From Typha latifolia (taxonomy: Eukaryota > Streptophyta > Magnoliopsida > Poales > Typhaceae), in assembly GCA_019914945.1 (NCBI GenBank), contig CM034100.1:10675096-10739095 (forward strand): a DNA stretch of 64,000 nucleotides, written 5' to 3'. The position numbers were made by a program, and so were the translations under genes. Below the pieces are notes generated by a model. That model had not been told where the DNA came from, did not search any database, and saw nothing but the letters and a program-made list of their open reading frames with translations. Positions 36,501 to 51,500 of this stretch are shown one piece after another (the stretch's first letter is position 1; each line of letters starts with the position of its first letter).

Positions 36501-39500
36501 ATACGATTAGAAACTAGCACAGAGAACAGATTTATACAACAGATTTATACCTGATCAACATATTATCCATTTAGGTGATTCTGGCGCGCTTAGAGAACAG
36601 TCTCAGGCTAGATTAGCAATCTCCCTGAGGTGACTCTAATCCTTCTCTATAGTTAGTAAAAAAGATAGGATGAGTTTATCACATAGTGACACCTTCTGGT
36701 GACCCTAACTGAATTAACTATAAGAAAAAGACTCAAGTGCATCTAGAGGTGACTTGCAGTTGATATGGATCCTCAAGCACGGTCTCAAGTTGAGACATGA
36801 CATTATTATTGTTATCATAAGCAAGCTTAGTAAGATTCTCGTTTATATTATTCGACTTGTATTTATTTAAAGTTATGAATTCGGAATTATTTGGCTTTTG
36901 AGTAGATTCCACTCTCTAAGCTATAGTTGTTGACTCATGGGTTTTCTCTTCTAATATTTCAAGTGCTAATCCATGTAACGACTGAGCGAGATGCACCGAG
37001 ACCCCACCTCCACTAAGGATTTTACTATTTTGTCTGTTAGTTGTACTAGACATTTTATTCTAAACCATCTGTTATTTTAGTTTGATTGGTGACACATTAT
37101 CAATGACATTAGTGTTTCTTTATTATTGGATTATATTTATTGGAGTTAGCTGTTCATAATTGAATTCTTGTTATTTTGGGACTCAAAGAAAAAAAATTTA
37201 GTTAAGGCTTCATGTATCTCAAGTGTATTGAGGTACATAGCCGGTCATGATTCCAATTTTAGGTCGTGACATAGTTTATATAATATATATAGTGATAATT
37301 ACATTTAGACCCCCCAGACTATCACACTTTTCTACATAACGTCCCTGAACTATTGAAAATATCTCAAATGCCCTTTCCATTAGGTTTCCATTATATTTTT
37401 CAGTCAAAATGTCACATGCAAGTAGCATAAGCAGTAGTAATATGACATGTTTACTCTTATATAACTTTATTCAATGTTGATCCTAAATGCGACTTTATTT
37501 TCCCCATTCTTCGTTTATTTTTCTTCTTCTATAGCTCTCCCAAGCTGATACATATCTATTGAAACATGTATCAAAAGGAAAGAGATAAACCCATTACAGC
37601 TCTAACACGTTTCCTCCATAGATTTTATTAGCACCTAATCTACAACGTATTTGCTCCTGGCTTGTTAGCTTGGATTCTATGTGTTTGATATTTCATTGAT
37701 TAATAATTATTGTGTTTTAAGTTGTAGAGGAGACGAGTTTCATGATGCGAAAGTGAATTTAGGTTGGATAAGGGTACCTTGGTAGTGTTCTTATTTTAGT
37801 TACCTTAAACTAGGAGTTTATTAAGTTTAGTTAATGGCTTTAACGACAAGATGTATTCTGTAAATATTTGGTAAAACAGTGTGATTTACAAATGTTGAAA
37901 ATGCAGGATGTAAACTGCAAATACGTGAAAAGATAGGATGCTAAATGCAAATTATCCTGCAATTATTTCTTTTTAGTCGTGTCATCGTGTGCACCTGTAT
38001 CAAAAGACTCAAGTGTCACAAAAGCACATATCCTTCCAGCAGGATACAAGAAAGTAGCACTGTTAGGCCATACAACATATGCATGTCAGCATGGCACTAT
38101 GCATGAACAGCATTACCATGCCTATAGGCCACTAGCAAACCCCATCCTGATGGCATTTAAGAGCTTGCTTTTATCCCTTTTTATTTAGGCTATTATCTAG
38201 TTGTAGATATCTTGTTTGATTGATAACTGCACACTTCCAAACTCTTATCAGGTTTTAATGATTTTCATTAGTTCTATATTGTAAACGATACATTGCATTG
38301 CACTGCTAAGGATCTCCTTTTCTATTGAACAACCTAATAATAGGGTTTTGTTGTCCTAATGTCCATGTCCATACTTTCAGTCCCAATTGCATTGGATCAT
38401 TGTGCTTAGATCTTAAAAGTATGATATGGATTGTTGATTTGTTACCTTAACAACTAAAACTTTTGAGTCAATTTTCTAGAGGTTTAGAATTCAAATCTTG
38501 TTTAGCCATATTTAATCCCTATTTTTTATTATCTATCCTTGTGCAGTGTGAGGGCCTCACATCTTAATGTCTTTCACTTGTCCACGTGCGGTGTATAAGG
38601 GCCACATATTTGGGGGCATCCTAAAGGTACAATATGTATTAACAGGTTGAGTTTTTAGATCAATTGGTTATCCAACATTAGAGATGCCTAGGTCCTAAGG
38701 AAATAACAAGCACAATCTCACCTACTTGACCATTGCTAAGATTATTGGATAGATGTATCAAAATATTCAATGTCACAATGACTAAGGAAATTAAGGAAAA
38801 TAGATCAATCTACCAACTGGCCATCAGGTTTTCTGGTGTTCTCTTTATTATCTAATTTTTCTGGCTGCATATTTGGCAGAAAGTTTCTTATCAGGTTGAC
38901 AGCTCGATATAAAAAGTTGTCAATTCTTTTGTAGCCATCTCATATTTTAGTAGTTCTGTGGCCGAGCCATAATTCTGGGGAAAAGTTACTTTTTCAGAGC
39001 ATCCACACAGAACAATCATGATGGCTAACACATTATAGATAAAGAAAAAGTCCTACCATTCCAGTAAAACTTGTGATGAGAAGGCTTTTCCTTCCTCTCT
39101 TGTCCATCAGAGATGATGCAATTGCGGTGCCTGTAACAGTACAAGATTCAGTGCAAAATAAAGAATGCGTGGAGAACTAAATTGTTGAAAAGTAAAAACT
39201 CGAACTACTAGAAGTAGAATAAGATACAAAAGTATACTCACCAAGAACATTTGCTGCCCCAACAAGAGCACTTGCTGCAACATCAGAGGCTATTCCTGCA
39301 CTGCGAAATACAGATGTAGAATAGTATACAACAGCATTTATACCAGCCAGTTGTTGAAACAAGAACAGTGCTGCTCCTACGCTCACAACTGCAGTTGTCA
39401 TATATGTCAGGACAAACAAAGGTTTATACTGATTATTGCCATGTTCATTAACTACAACCTTTATTGTACAGAAATTCCATCCTATGAAAAGAAGTACAGT

Positions 39501-42500
39501 TATGGGAAAAACAATGAAACAATAAGAATTTAGATAACACCGTGTATAAAATATCTGGAAATCATGTTTTGACTTTTTATGAAGTTAGGAAGGTGTCAAT
39601 TATAAATTAGCAAACTCTAGAACAGAATGTAATATCAACAGAGAAGGACAAGATTTAGTTGGATCTTGAATGACACAGAATACTAGTTATAATTAATTAT
39701 AGGATGAAGACTGTGGATAAATGGCTACAATAAATTTAAATTTTAAAATTTGGTAATCCTCAAAATTTAAAATTGCATTTGAACCTTTACTTTGTGTGAA
39801 TAACCTCTTAAAGCTATAACTACACATATGACCTTGTGATTGGCAGCCTACAAAGAAGGGGATATATGCAATTTTAAGTATGACTTGTAAATTGAAGAAT
39901 AACCACTTTTAACGAGTAAATAGCTTACTTCGGATGACCTTTAGTTATGATAAGTTAATAACAATATGTATTATATGAGTTGAAAATCTTGATTTTCGCA
40001 TATCACTAAGCTCAAAAAAGCTACTAATGTAAAAGAAATAATACTTTCACTCACAACCCTCATGTAGAAAATGATGAAACTTAAAAAGCTCTACTATTCC
40101 TTAGATTGGTTGCATATTGATGCAAAACGTGATGGAGAGAGATGGGAGAGGAAAATAAGAAAGAAAGGAATAGGGTTTCATACCTCCACTCTAAGAAACA
40201 GTTTCATACCAAAATTCTCTAGAGAGCAAAATCACACATAAACCTTCATTAACCTCCAAAGAAAATATAACGGGTCTATATATAGACCTACAATGGAATT
40301 AAGCAAAAAACACCCTACATAGGAAATAAACAAAAAGCACCCTAAATAAATCAAAATCATAACCAAATTCCTATAGGAGGGATCATCAACCTGTCGGCGC
40401 CTCCGTGCTAGTAGACACGCCATCGAGTCCTATCAGTGATGTCTGCATCATTCTCCCCGAATGGAAGAGAATTCGACTCCGTCGAGTGTGCTGCTCTGCT
40501 GCTCTCATACTGCTCTAAGGTATCAGGGTGATGCACCCCTAAATCGTGGCAATCAAGCCATGTGTCATCAGATGTAGGTCATCATTTCCAATGTACTAGA
40601 TACCGTTGGTTCCACCTTCTCTAGTTGAAATAATCTCATCATCTAAAATTTTATCAATTTCGTCTGCTGTGTTAGGTAAAATTATTGGGAAGTTGAGGTA
40701 AAGAGGATCTCTTATAAACAGGCTCATTGATAGGCTCAGTATCTATTGGGTTATCTGGGGTAAAATATGGACTTTTATAAACTACTAGATCCTCAATATT
40801 AAAAGTAGAATTGATGCGAAATTATTGGGGAGATCTAGAACATAAGCATTATTATTAATTTTCTTGAGAATTTTAAAGGGTCCAGCACTTCGTGCATGCA
40901 ACTTTTTGACAGTTCCAGGTGGGAACCGTTCCGAACGTATCCGGACCATCACAAAGTCTCCAACATTAAATTTTTTGAATCTCCTTAGATCAGCTCGAAT
41001 TTTATAATTAGTATTATTTTGAGCAATTTTGTTACTGATTTCTTTATGCAAGTCATAAATATGTGATGCGAATGCAGATGCAAACTCAGACAACCTATGA
41101 TAATGGGACATAGGAATGAGATCTATAGGTTGTCTAGGTTTGTAACATATACTACCTCAGTTGGATTTAGACCTATTGATCTATTAATAGAATTATTATA
41201 TGCAAATTCAGCAGTTGGCAGTTTTTTATCCCAGTCTCTTACATTCTCGCTGACAAGAGTTCTCAGTAGGTTACCTAAACTCCTATTGACTACTTCAGTT
41301 TGCCCGTCAATTTGTGGGTGGAAAGCAGTTGAATATTGAAGCTTGGTTCCCATCTTATGCCATAGGGTTTTCTAAAAATAGCTAGTGAATTTCACATCCC
41401 TTTCTGATACAATAGTTTTTGGTAGCCCATGCAGCTTAACGATTTCATCAAAATAGATTTTAATAACTCGAGAGGCGTCAAAAGTTTGAGAACATGGTAT
41501 AAAGTGGGCCATCTTTGAAAATCGATCCACCACCACAAGAATGGAATCGTGCTTTCGGATGGTCTTTGAAAGTCCAAGTACGAAGTCCATACTAACATCT
41601 TGCCAAGAACAATTAGGAACATGTAGAGGCATGTACAATCCCGTATTTTGCTTTCGCTGCTTAGCGAGTTGACATACATGACATCGACTAACAAGTCTCG
41701 TAACATTTCTCTTTAAGCTTGGCCAGAAAAATCAATGTTCCATAGCTTCAATAGTTTTCGCATGCCCAAAATGTCCAGCTAAACCCCCAGCATCCAATTC
41801 TCAAATTAAAAATTCCCTTCACGAGGTGCTGGGAATGCATAACTTTCGAGACTTAAATAGATAGCCATCCTGCAAGATAAAACCATCTATTTTTTGAGTC
41901 GCTCCATCGCTTAATAAATTATAAACTTCATGAAAATTCGGACATGATTCATAATCAGTTTTGATTTTATCAAACCCTATTACTTATGCATTCATCCTTA
42001 AAAGAAGAATCATGTGACGACTCAGTGCATTAGCCGCTTTGTTGTCTGCTCCAGACTTGTGTCGCAAGGTGTACGTATAGTCCTGGAGAAATTCAACTCA
42101 CCTGTAGTGTTTAGCGTTAAGCTTCTTTTCGGAGTTAAGGTAACAAAGAGCTTCATGGTTAGAGAATATTATGAATTCTTGAGGGAGCAAATAATGTCTC
42201 TAGTGGCGAAGAGATTAAACACAGCATAAAATTTCTTATCATAAGTGGTATACCATTGTCTAGTTTCATTCGGCTTTTCACTAAAGTAGGCAATCGGATG
42301 ACCTTCTTGGCTCAGGATTCCTCCTATACCAACTCCAGAAGTATCACAAGTAACCTCAAAAACTTTAGTAAAATCGAGGAGTCGCATGATAGGAGCTTCC
42401 ACCATTTTCTTCTTAGGTTTCATTATTTCGAAGGAGTGTCTACTGACCAAAAAATGATGCAAAACGTAGTGGAGAGAGATGGGAGAGGAAAATAAGAAAG

Positions 42501-45500
42501 AAAGGAATGGGGTTTCACACCTCTACCCTAAGAAAAGGTTTCACACCAAAATTCTCTAGAGAGCAAAATCACATAAATTTTTATTAACCTCTAAAGAAAA
42601 TATAACGAGTCTATATATAGACCTACAATGGAATTAAGCAAAAAATAACCTAGATAGGAAATAAACAAAAGACACTCTAAATAAATCAAAATCATAACCA
42701 ATCCTTATAGGAGGGGTCATCAACTGTCGGCGCCTCCTGCACTGGTACACATGCCATCGAGTCCTATCAGTGATGTCCGCATCACATATGCTCTAGGTTG
42801 CAGCAAGCTAGCAGCTGAAGGGATTCTTCTAATTTTGAGAAGTTAATGGTGACTATAAGCTCTTTTATAAAACAAAAAAGACAGAAGCCTGTCTTTTCAT
42901 CATAGAGAGTTGATTATGTAATAATCAAAGATATTAAGTTATTGACAGTTCAATCTCTAAACTCAATGATAACAAGATTTTATGCACTCACATAATAATT
43001 CTAATGTCACATACTCCAAATCCCTTTCAGCTACTAATATTTTTCTCTTTTTAATGATCTCCTACTATAATAAAGATTGGTTGCATATGCTCTAGGTTGC
43101 AGCAGGCTAGCAGCTGAAGGAATTCTTCTAATTTCCAGAAGTTAATGGTGACTATAATCTCTTTTATAAAAATAAAATAAAAAAGACAGAAGCTTTTCTC
43201 CTCATCATACAGAGTTGATTATGTAATAATCAAATATATCTAGTTATTGAGAGTCAATCACTAAACTCAATGGTAGCAAGATTTTATGCACTCACATAAT
43301 AATTCTAATGTCACATACTCCAAATCCATTTCAGCTACTAATATTTTTTCTCTTTTAAATGATCCCCTACCATAATATAGATTGGTTGCATATGCTCTAG
43401 GTTGCAGCAGGCTAGCAGCTGAAGGGATTCTTCTAATTTTGAGAAGTTAATGGTGACTATAAGCTCCTTTATAAAACAAAAAAGACAGAAGCCTTTCTCC
43501 TCATCATACAGAGTTGATTATGTAATAATCAAAGATATTGAGTTATTGACAGTCCAATCTCTAAACTCAATGATAGCAAGATTTTATGCACTCACATAAT
43601 AATTCTAAAGTCACATACTCCAAATCCCTTTCAGCTACTAATAGTTTTCTCTTTCTAATGATCCCCTACTATAATATATAAAACCATCTTCAGTTAAAGA
43701 TCCCAATATGTACCGGATGCAGTACAATGATTTCAAATCTTGCTTTTGGTTTTGACTTTTGACCCTAGAGAAAAAGGAAAATTTGTATTGAAACAATTTG
43801 GTTTCAAATAATAGTGATCCAAAATCAAGGTCAAAAGACTCAAAACCAGCAATCTTGCCGGTTTCAGCCTTAACTAATGAATTTTGGTAGTTTTAATAAG
43901 TTTTGCCCGATGTTGTTCCATCTCAAACAAAACTTCAACCCATGTGCAATACATAGCTTAACATGTACATAGCATAAATATTTGCCTGATAAAAAATTAT
44001 GAAGCAAAACCATAAGGCTGATTATTGCAAACAACAGTCATGATTCTTGAAAAGAGAGTTAAAAGTTGTAATACCAAGAGTAAAACATGTACATAGCATA
44101 AATATTTGCCTGATACAAAATTATGAAGCAAAACCATAAGGCTGAAATCCCAACCAGACTTGGGTTTGACTTGATCCAACCCTTTTGGATTTCAGGTTTG
44201 GGTTCGGGTCTGGACGGCCCAACTCAATTAATTGAAGGCTAGTTGGGTTGCAACTAGCAGCCTAACTCATTTTCTTGTTCAGTTTGAGCTTACGCCCAGC
44301 CAATTATTGAGTACGTGTGGGCTGCTACTAGCCCATAGCCCAACCCAACCTTCTAAGCTTGACACTTTAATTATTTAATTAGTTTTAAATTCAGCAACTT
44401 TGGTTATTATTAAATTAAAATAAGAGTTTATTTATGGATGAAGGTGAAGAATTGCACTCGCATCTAGATTGTTGACAACAGGTGAGGGAATTTACTTACA
44501 TGTTTACCCTCTCATATTTTGTATTATAACTTTATTATATTGTCTTCGTACTTTGTGTATAATTATTGTTTTTATGATGTATTATACTTCATGCCATACA
44601 TTAATTTATTAAATATTATTCTCCATGCAAGTAGCCAATATATTGGTCATGAGTAACTTCCTTGACATGAGTTGTAGTAGGTGAGACTTGAAAACAGACT
44701 CAGGTTAAATATTCTTCGTGCATCTTCTTGGGGTGACTCAAGTCTACCTTGAAGTCCAAGGAACAAACCTATACTTGATAAGTATATAATCCATTTAGAT
44801 GGCTCTGACACGATTAAGGAACAGTCTCAAGTGAGAGTCTCCCTAAGGTGACCTTAATATCTCTCTACGGTTAGTGGAAAAGACAGGTTTTGTTTATCAC
44901 ATAGTGATGACCCTAACCGAATTAGTTATAAGAAAAAAAACTCGAGCGTATCTCAAGGTGACTTCTAGTTGATGTGAATCCATGAGCGTAGTCCTAAATT
45001 GAAACAGTTAGCAGTTCACTGAATCATGGAACATAAACCTTATTAAAGATGATGCTCTGATGCTAAAGGAAGACAAGGTAAACTAGTACATAAGAACAGC
45101 AGCGGAAGTACTGTTTGTACAAAATCCAAGTCTATCAGCTGGAATCAAATTACCTCTCCAGTAGCGTTTACTGAAAAGATCAAGCCAACTAGCATCTGGT
45201 TCTGTAGAACCTTGGCTTCCTGCTTTCAGATCATTCATAACGTCAGCAAGCCTTTCTTTTCCATACAGCTTCTTAATCGCTGTTTCTGCTTGAGAATATC
45301 TCCCTTGCTATAAATATAAGACATGAGCATTAATAAATCCCAACAATAATCAAAATCTTTAAATAGTTTCAAACAAAAACCTGGACAAGCCAGCGTGGAC
45401 TTTCAGGAGAGAAACCCATTCCTAGTGCCATCAGGATCGATGGAATTATTGCAATACCAAACATTGTCCTCCACCTAATTAACAAAAATTCAATGATAAC

Positions 45501-48500
45501 AAGATAACCTCTATAACCAAATGCTGCAAATATTATTTTGAGATAATTGCACTAAGTCACTAACACCCTCTGAGTTATTGCTCATTTTCACATAAACTTC
45601 CTCATCTTTTTTTTGGGTACACATTGACCCCAGTAAATTATATAAAATCTCTCACCCCTTTCACAGTATTAATAAAAAATATCAAAGGACAATTTTCTCC
45701 TCAACTTTTCACTCTTTCTTTCCTTTAAAAAAAGGATTAATTGGTTCCTAAAGAGCCTAAAATCCATGTTCGTCGGATCGGCCAGTCCCGATCCAAATCG
45801 GGATCGACCAGATCCGATCTTGATCAAGGCTTAATCCCAGTCAATGACTAGGATCGACCAGGATCGGGACCGGTCGGTTTTGATTAAACCGAGACAAATC
45901 CATTATAGATCTAACTCGGATCTGACTCGGGACATCAATTATTGATGTCCCTAAGCCATTACACTCTCTTTCTCTCTTTACTCTTTTTTTTCTCTCTCTA
46001 TATCTCTCTATCTCTCTCCTTTTTCCTTTTCTTCTCACTCTCACGCTTTCTAAAGGAGAGATCTAACTTCAATGAACTCCGACGAACTCCAGCGATGTAG
46101 ATCTAACTCTGATGAACTCCTATGAACTCTGGTATATAATTTTTTAATTTTATTAAATTTTTTGCTCTCAATTTTTTAATTTCTTTTACTCTCTTTTTCT
46201 TCTCTCCTTCTTCTTCACTGCACCATAATTTTTCACGTTTTATTTTGTTTTCTTTCTCTGTCTCTCTCTAATCTCATCTTTTTGGTGAAAGTCAAGAAGA
46301 AATATTTTTTTCTTTTGATTTTCTTCTCTCTAATCTCTTCTTCTTTTTCTTCTCTTTACTATTTTTTTCCACATAATAACTCTCCAAAATCCAGATTGTT
46401 CTTTGCTGAAATTATGATTAATATTTGCTGAATTATTTAATTTGTTGAAATTGAACTTAAATGTTTGCTAAATTATTTAATTTGCTGAAGTTGTGATTAA
46501 ATATTTGCTGAATTATTTAATTTGCTAAAATTGAGATTAAATATTTGCTGAATCATTTAATTTGCTGAAATTAAGATTATATATTTGCTGAATTATTTAA
46601 TTTGCTAAATTGAGATTAACTATTTGCTAAATTATTTAATTTGCTGAAATTATATTTTTAATTTTTTTTAATTATTTAATTTGCTGAAAATTGAGATTAA
46701 ATATTTGTTGAAATTGTATTTTAATTTTTTTCTGAATTATTTAATTTGCTGAAATTGAGATGAAATATTAGATGCAATTGTATTTTAATTTTTTCTAAAT
46801 TATTTAATTTTCTGAAATCGTATTTTTAATTTTATGAATTATATTTATTTTTAATTTGATTTTCTGAATTATAATTAAGTTAGTTTTGGAAGTCAAAAGA
46901 AAAATGTTAGCTTATCTAATAGGCAAAAATAAGGATAAACAAACTGCACAAAGAAGATAGTCAATAATTCGTCAAGAATTGATGTATGACCATGAAAATA
47001 TTGATGATCATAACAGTGAACAGAGTGGCAAAGATGATGAGGAGAAAAAGATGAGGAGAGCAATAAAAAAAAACAGAAATACACAAAGGGTGGAGGGGAT
47101 GAGAAAAAACAATGGTAGGCCTGAAAGTAGCTTTCAAAGATCTAGATTAGTTCATATCCAAGGAGAAAGAGAATATGAAAGCAGTAGTCCTAGGACTCCT
47201 GGTGTTACAGGCTTTACAACAAAGTCTAAAAATATTGGACCGATTAATACATATCTTTAGAGAAAAATGGGTCGTACACGGACTACTATCAAGACAGCTC
47301 TCAAAGGGATAAAAAATACAAAAAAACATATTGGTAGGGCTACCTCTAAATTTTTCTTCTATAATAATATTTTTTCAATATAGTTGATAGCCCTTATTAT
47401 CACACCATGGTGAATACTATACAATCAGTAAGGTCTGGTGTTCCACCTCCTAGTTTAAAAAATATTACTACTAAATATCTTAACTTATAGGTAAATGAGC
47501 TTCACACTTATATTGAGATATTTAAAAATTATTAAATAAATTTGGTTATATACTAATGTGTGATAGGTAAACTGATGTGTGATGGGTAGACTACACAGAA
47601 CAAAAGAAACATAATTAATTTCCTAGTGTACTCAAGCATTTTCAAATCTGTGGATGTTGCTACTTATTTTAAAAGCGCAAATTATATTTTTCAGTTGATG
47701 GATGAGATAGTAGAAGAAATTGATGAAAAAATAATAGATCAAGGGCAAATTATAAGACTGTTGGACAATTACTTATAATAAAAGAATAACATTTATATTG
47801 GACGTCACGTGCTGCACATTGTGTTGATCTCATGTTGTAAGATATTGTCAAAGATCCTAAAATTAATATAATCATACATAAAGATTAAAGGTTGACAAAC
47901 TTCATAAATAATTATAGTTGGGTTATTAATTTGCTTAGACAGATAAATAGTAGTAGAGAGATTATCAGACCCGACCTCACTAAATTTACTACTCATTTTT
48001 TAGCATTGGAGAGCATAATGCGATATAAAGATGAAATTTTATGAGTATTTACATTATCAGAGTGGTAAATCATGGTTGAGTTCTTAATTTACTTAGACAA
48101 ATAATTAGTGGTAGAGAGATTGTCGGATCCGACCTCACTAGATTTGCCACGTATTTTCTAACATTGGTGAACATAATGCGATATAAAGATGAGATTATAC
48201 AAGTATTTACATTATCAGAGTGGTCTAAAAAATTAAGAATATGAAACCTAAAGATCAAAACTTTTATGAAGCTTGAAAAAGCATGGCTCTTAAAAATATT
48301 TTTTGACATAATATTGCAATTTCCACTACAATAGCCTTTTGTCAAGGTATTACGACTTGTATATAGTGACAACAAGTCTGAGATGGGTTTCTTATACAAG
48401 ACTATCAACATAGCAAAAGAGTCAATAAAAACAAATATGGGCAAAAGTTATAAGAAGTGCTGGAAGTTGATTGACTCCAGATAGAACAAACTACATAAAG

Positions 48501-51500
48501 ATATACATGATGTTGGTAAGCATTAATTTATTAATTTATTTTTATTTAAATATTTTGAAATTTGAATGCTTACAAATTTTAAATTATAAATTTCTACATG
48601 ATATTTTCTGAATCCAAGATTTTAATTCTCTACAAATATCAATAATCATTAATACTTAAAATTTTGTTAGAAATTAGAAAAGCAATCAGCAGACTAGAGC
48701 CTGATATTCATAAGCAAATCATTTGCGATAAAGAAGTTATTATTCAATTGAATAATTTTATAATTATTTGTTTCAAGTTTTAATATATTTAATTTTTTAT
48801 AAAATATATTTAATAATATATTTCAGATAAAGAAATATATAGATTGAGAGCTGGCCAATTCGGTTCCGCTAAGGTTGCTACAGCTATATCTCATAACAGT
48901 CTAGCTGAATAGTAGTCTATTTATGGATACGAGGCACCAAATTTGACACCAATAACAAAAAATATCTAAAATCAAATTGTGTCTTTATCACAATATGAAA
49001 TAAATTAAACTACATTTTTCTTGATCCACATCAAAACACGTAATTGATTAACAATAAAGATATTAGATAAATTGGTGTTCTGCCATTATAATATGAGATT
49101 GAGGGAGAAATTTAAAAAGAAAGACAAAAAATAATCAGTTAATTAATTATAAATCATATTTTTTATGAAGAAGACCCCCGACTCCATGGGTCAGAGAAGT
49201 GGATGATAGATTATTAGATGATAGAAATAATTTCTGATTAGATAAGACATTAGAGGAGCCCACGACTAGAACAAAGGTTGGTACAAGTCGTTTGGTAGCA
49301 AGAGATAGTATAACTACTAGTGCCAGTAATAATCCTAATGATTCTAATGATACACCTAGTGGTGAGTTCGTCCCTTCCACATTTGCTGAGAGAACTCAAG
49401 AAGGTATAAGGATTGAAGACAGAAAAACTAAGGATGTACATATATATCAGCAACGTCTTTATTAGGATGTTGCTTCCTATGACTATGGATCATTAAGTAT
49501 TCATTGTTTGAAACCATCACATGATCCATATACTGGTTATTATCCTTCTTAGTGTCCTCGGTATCCTTAGTATCCTCAAACACAAGATTCACATATTGAT
49601 TATTATCCTCCTCAGAGACAACAAGATCCATTCGATATGAATGATATGATGTAATCATTATTTAGAGCACCATGCCCTAAACATCATTATTTATAAACTT
49701 ATGGTGATTACGATAAAGACCACAAAGCTTTACGAGAGTCAGCTCGGTATTCATCGAAATTTTAACTTTTTATTTAATTTTTAATACTCATATGTGAATA
49801 ATTATTATTTTCTTATTTTTTGTCATGTTTTCTAAATTTTTAGAAATTTTACTACATGTTTAAATAATATTTAGAATTTTATGCAATTAAAAAAAAATCC
49901 GATCTGATTCGAGTAACCGATACGTATCATTTTTTCAGAACGTCGATCCCGATCCCAATTTTTCGAACCTTGCCTAAAATTGATCACGTAACACTTTATA
50001 ATATATTTTAACAAGAAAATCTAACAAATACTAACGGAAGGGCATTTTGGAGGCGTTCCATAGCTAAGGGGATCACATCACACTCTTATGTCATATACTC
50101 ATGGAAAAATCTAATAAATAACTAATGGAATGGACATTTCGAAGCTTTTTAATAAGGGATTATGCGTCACAAAAAATAAATTAGGGATCTATATGAAAAT
50201 TAATAACAGTTATGTGATATTCCTTAAAAAAAATATTAACATTGTCTCTAATGATATTCACTTAGTTTCGAGCACAGAACTTAGTTTTTTATGTTAGTAG
50301 AAATGTAGTGATTGATAACTCAAATAGATCTCTATTTTGTTTCTAATGAGAATTACTCTGATTCGAGGACGAAACATATTTTAATGGTGATAGAATGTGG
50401 AGACCATTAATCATTGATAAATCGTATCTTTATGTCTAGTGGTATACACTATGCTCATCTCATTTAGCTTTTAACAAAGAGAATGTATAATTCTACTAGT
50501 TCTAATCTCATTATTAAGCTCTAAGGAAGCTAGATTTGAAAAGAGTCTAAGGAATTTGTAATGCTCCTAATAGTTTCAACTTATTCACTTGGTATTTCTT
50601 CTTTCACAAAGAGAAGACAGTAATTTTTTTAAATTTGAAATCACATTATTTAATCTAAAAGAACTAGTTAAGCATGACAACAATCAAAGGAATTGTTTAT
50701 TTTCTAAAGGAGATCATACTATGGCAAACTAGATTTCTTGAGTTAATGACTAGACTAGCACTAATAATTTGATTAGTGAGTTAACTGAGTTTATGTTCCA
50801 TGGTTAAGATTAATTATCAAAGTGAGTGTTTCATTAATTGAGGACTATATTCTTATTAGGTTTTAGTGTAATTCAACAAAATTAAGTTGCTTAATTGCTT
50901 ATCATTTTAGGTGACACGATATGTGAAAGAATGAACACCTCATGCTTGTTTGCTTGGGAGAGGATAAGAACATAGGCAGCCATCCAATTTCGAAATTTGC
51001 CAATAATTAGAGAAAGAAAAGGAGAAAACAGAAAGGAGAAGAGAAAGAAAAGAAACAAACTCTCTTTAGGAAAAATTTAGTAGCTAAGACTACTCACTAG
51101 TAAAGATATGAATTTTCATGTTCTCTTAATTTCTATATGTTGTTTTTAGTGATTAGGTATAGAGAAAGAGAACTTGAACTAGAATTTGGAGCTTTTATGG
51201 TAAAGCTTTCTATGTGGATTTAGAACACTAAATTTAATGGTAGTGTTTCATAGATAAAATATATAGAGAATATTCCAACTAGAATTATTTTTAAAGCTAT
51301 CTTAAAGGAGATCATTGTTAGAACACTAAATTTTATGCAGATTTTAAGGTCTTATATCATTGTTAGGGGACTATTTTAGATATAAGATGCTCTCTAGTGT
51401 TAGTTATTGAAGATATTATTACTAATTGTACTCCAGCAAGTTAGTATTAGGAATTACCTTATTTCTAATTCAGCTAGATAAAGCTGAAAATGTTCTTTTA

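Larger units (their letters stand above)
40118..42784 (-). mobile_element. Internally deleted gypsy element (LTR-RH-INT-LTR) with CATAT duplication
   Basis: 2667 bp. LTRs 40118-40450 and 42455-42784 (TGATGCAAAACG to GCATCA) are over 90 percent alike by eye. The duplication CATAT at 40113-40117 and 42785-42789 is perfect. The polypurine tract (GGGGAGAATGA, minus strand) is present beside the 40450 end. gag, protease, RT and primer site are absent. Confidence 0.92.
45764..49972 (+). mobile_element. hAT transposon, full length but decayed
   Basis: 4209 bp with ends CCATGTTCG and (inverted) CAAGGTTCG, and a perfect 8 bp duplication CCTAAAAT (45756-45763, 49973-49980), the length hAT elements make. 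Subterminal GGATCGG/GGATCGACC words cluster within 130 bases of the left end and recur near the right end. Contains a minisatellite and a broken transposase. It sits in a pGlcT intron. Confidence 0.93.
45545..50222. mobile_element. Possible MITE split by the hAT element
   Basis: About 210 bases left (45545-45755) and 240 bases right (49981-50222) of the hAT insertion form one AT-rich, non-coding block resembling MITE-type sequence (similar wording to 37300-37480). Its own inverted ends are not clear. Confidence 0.35.
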
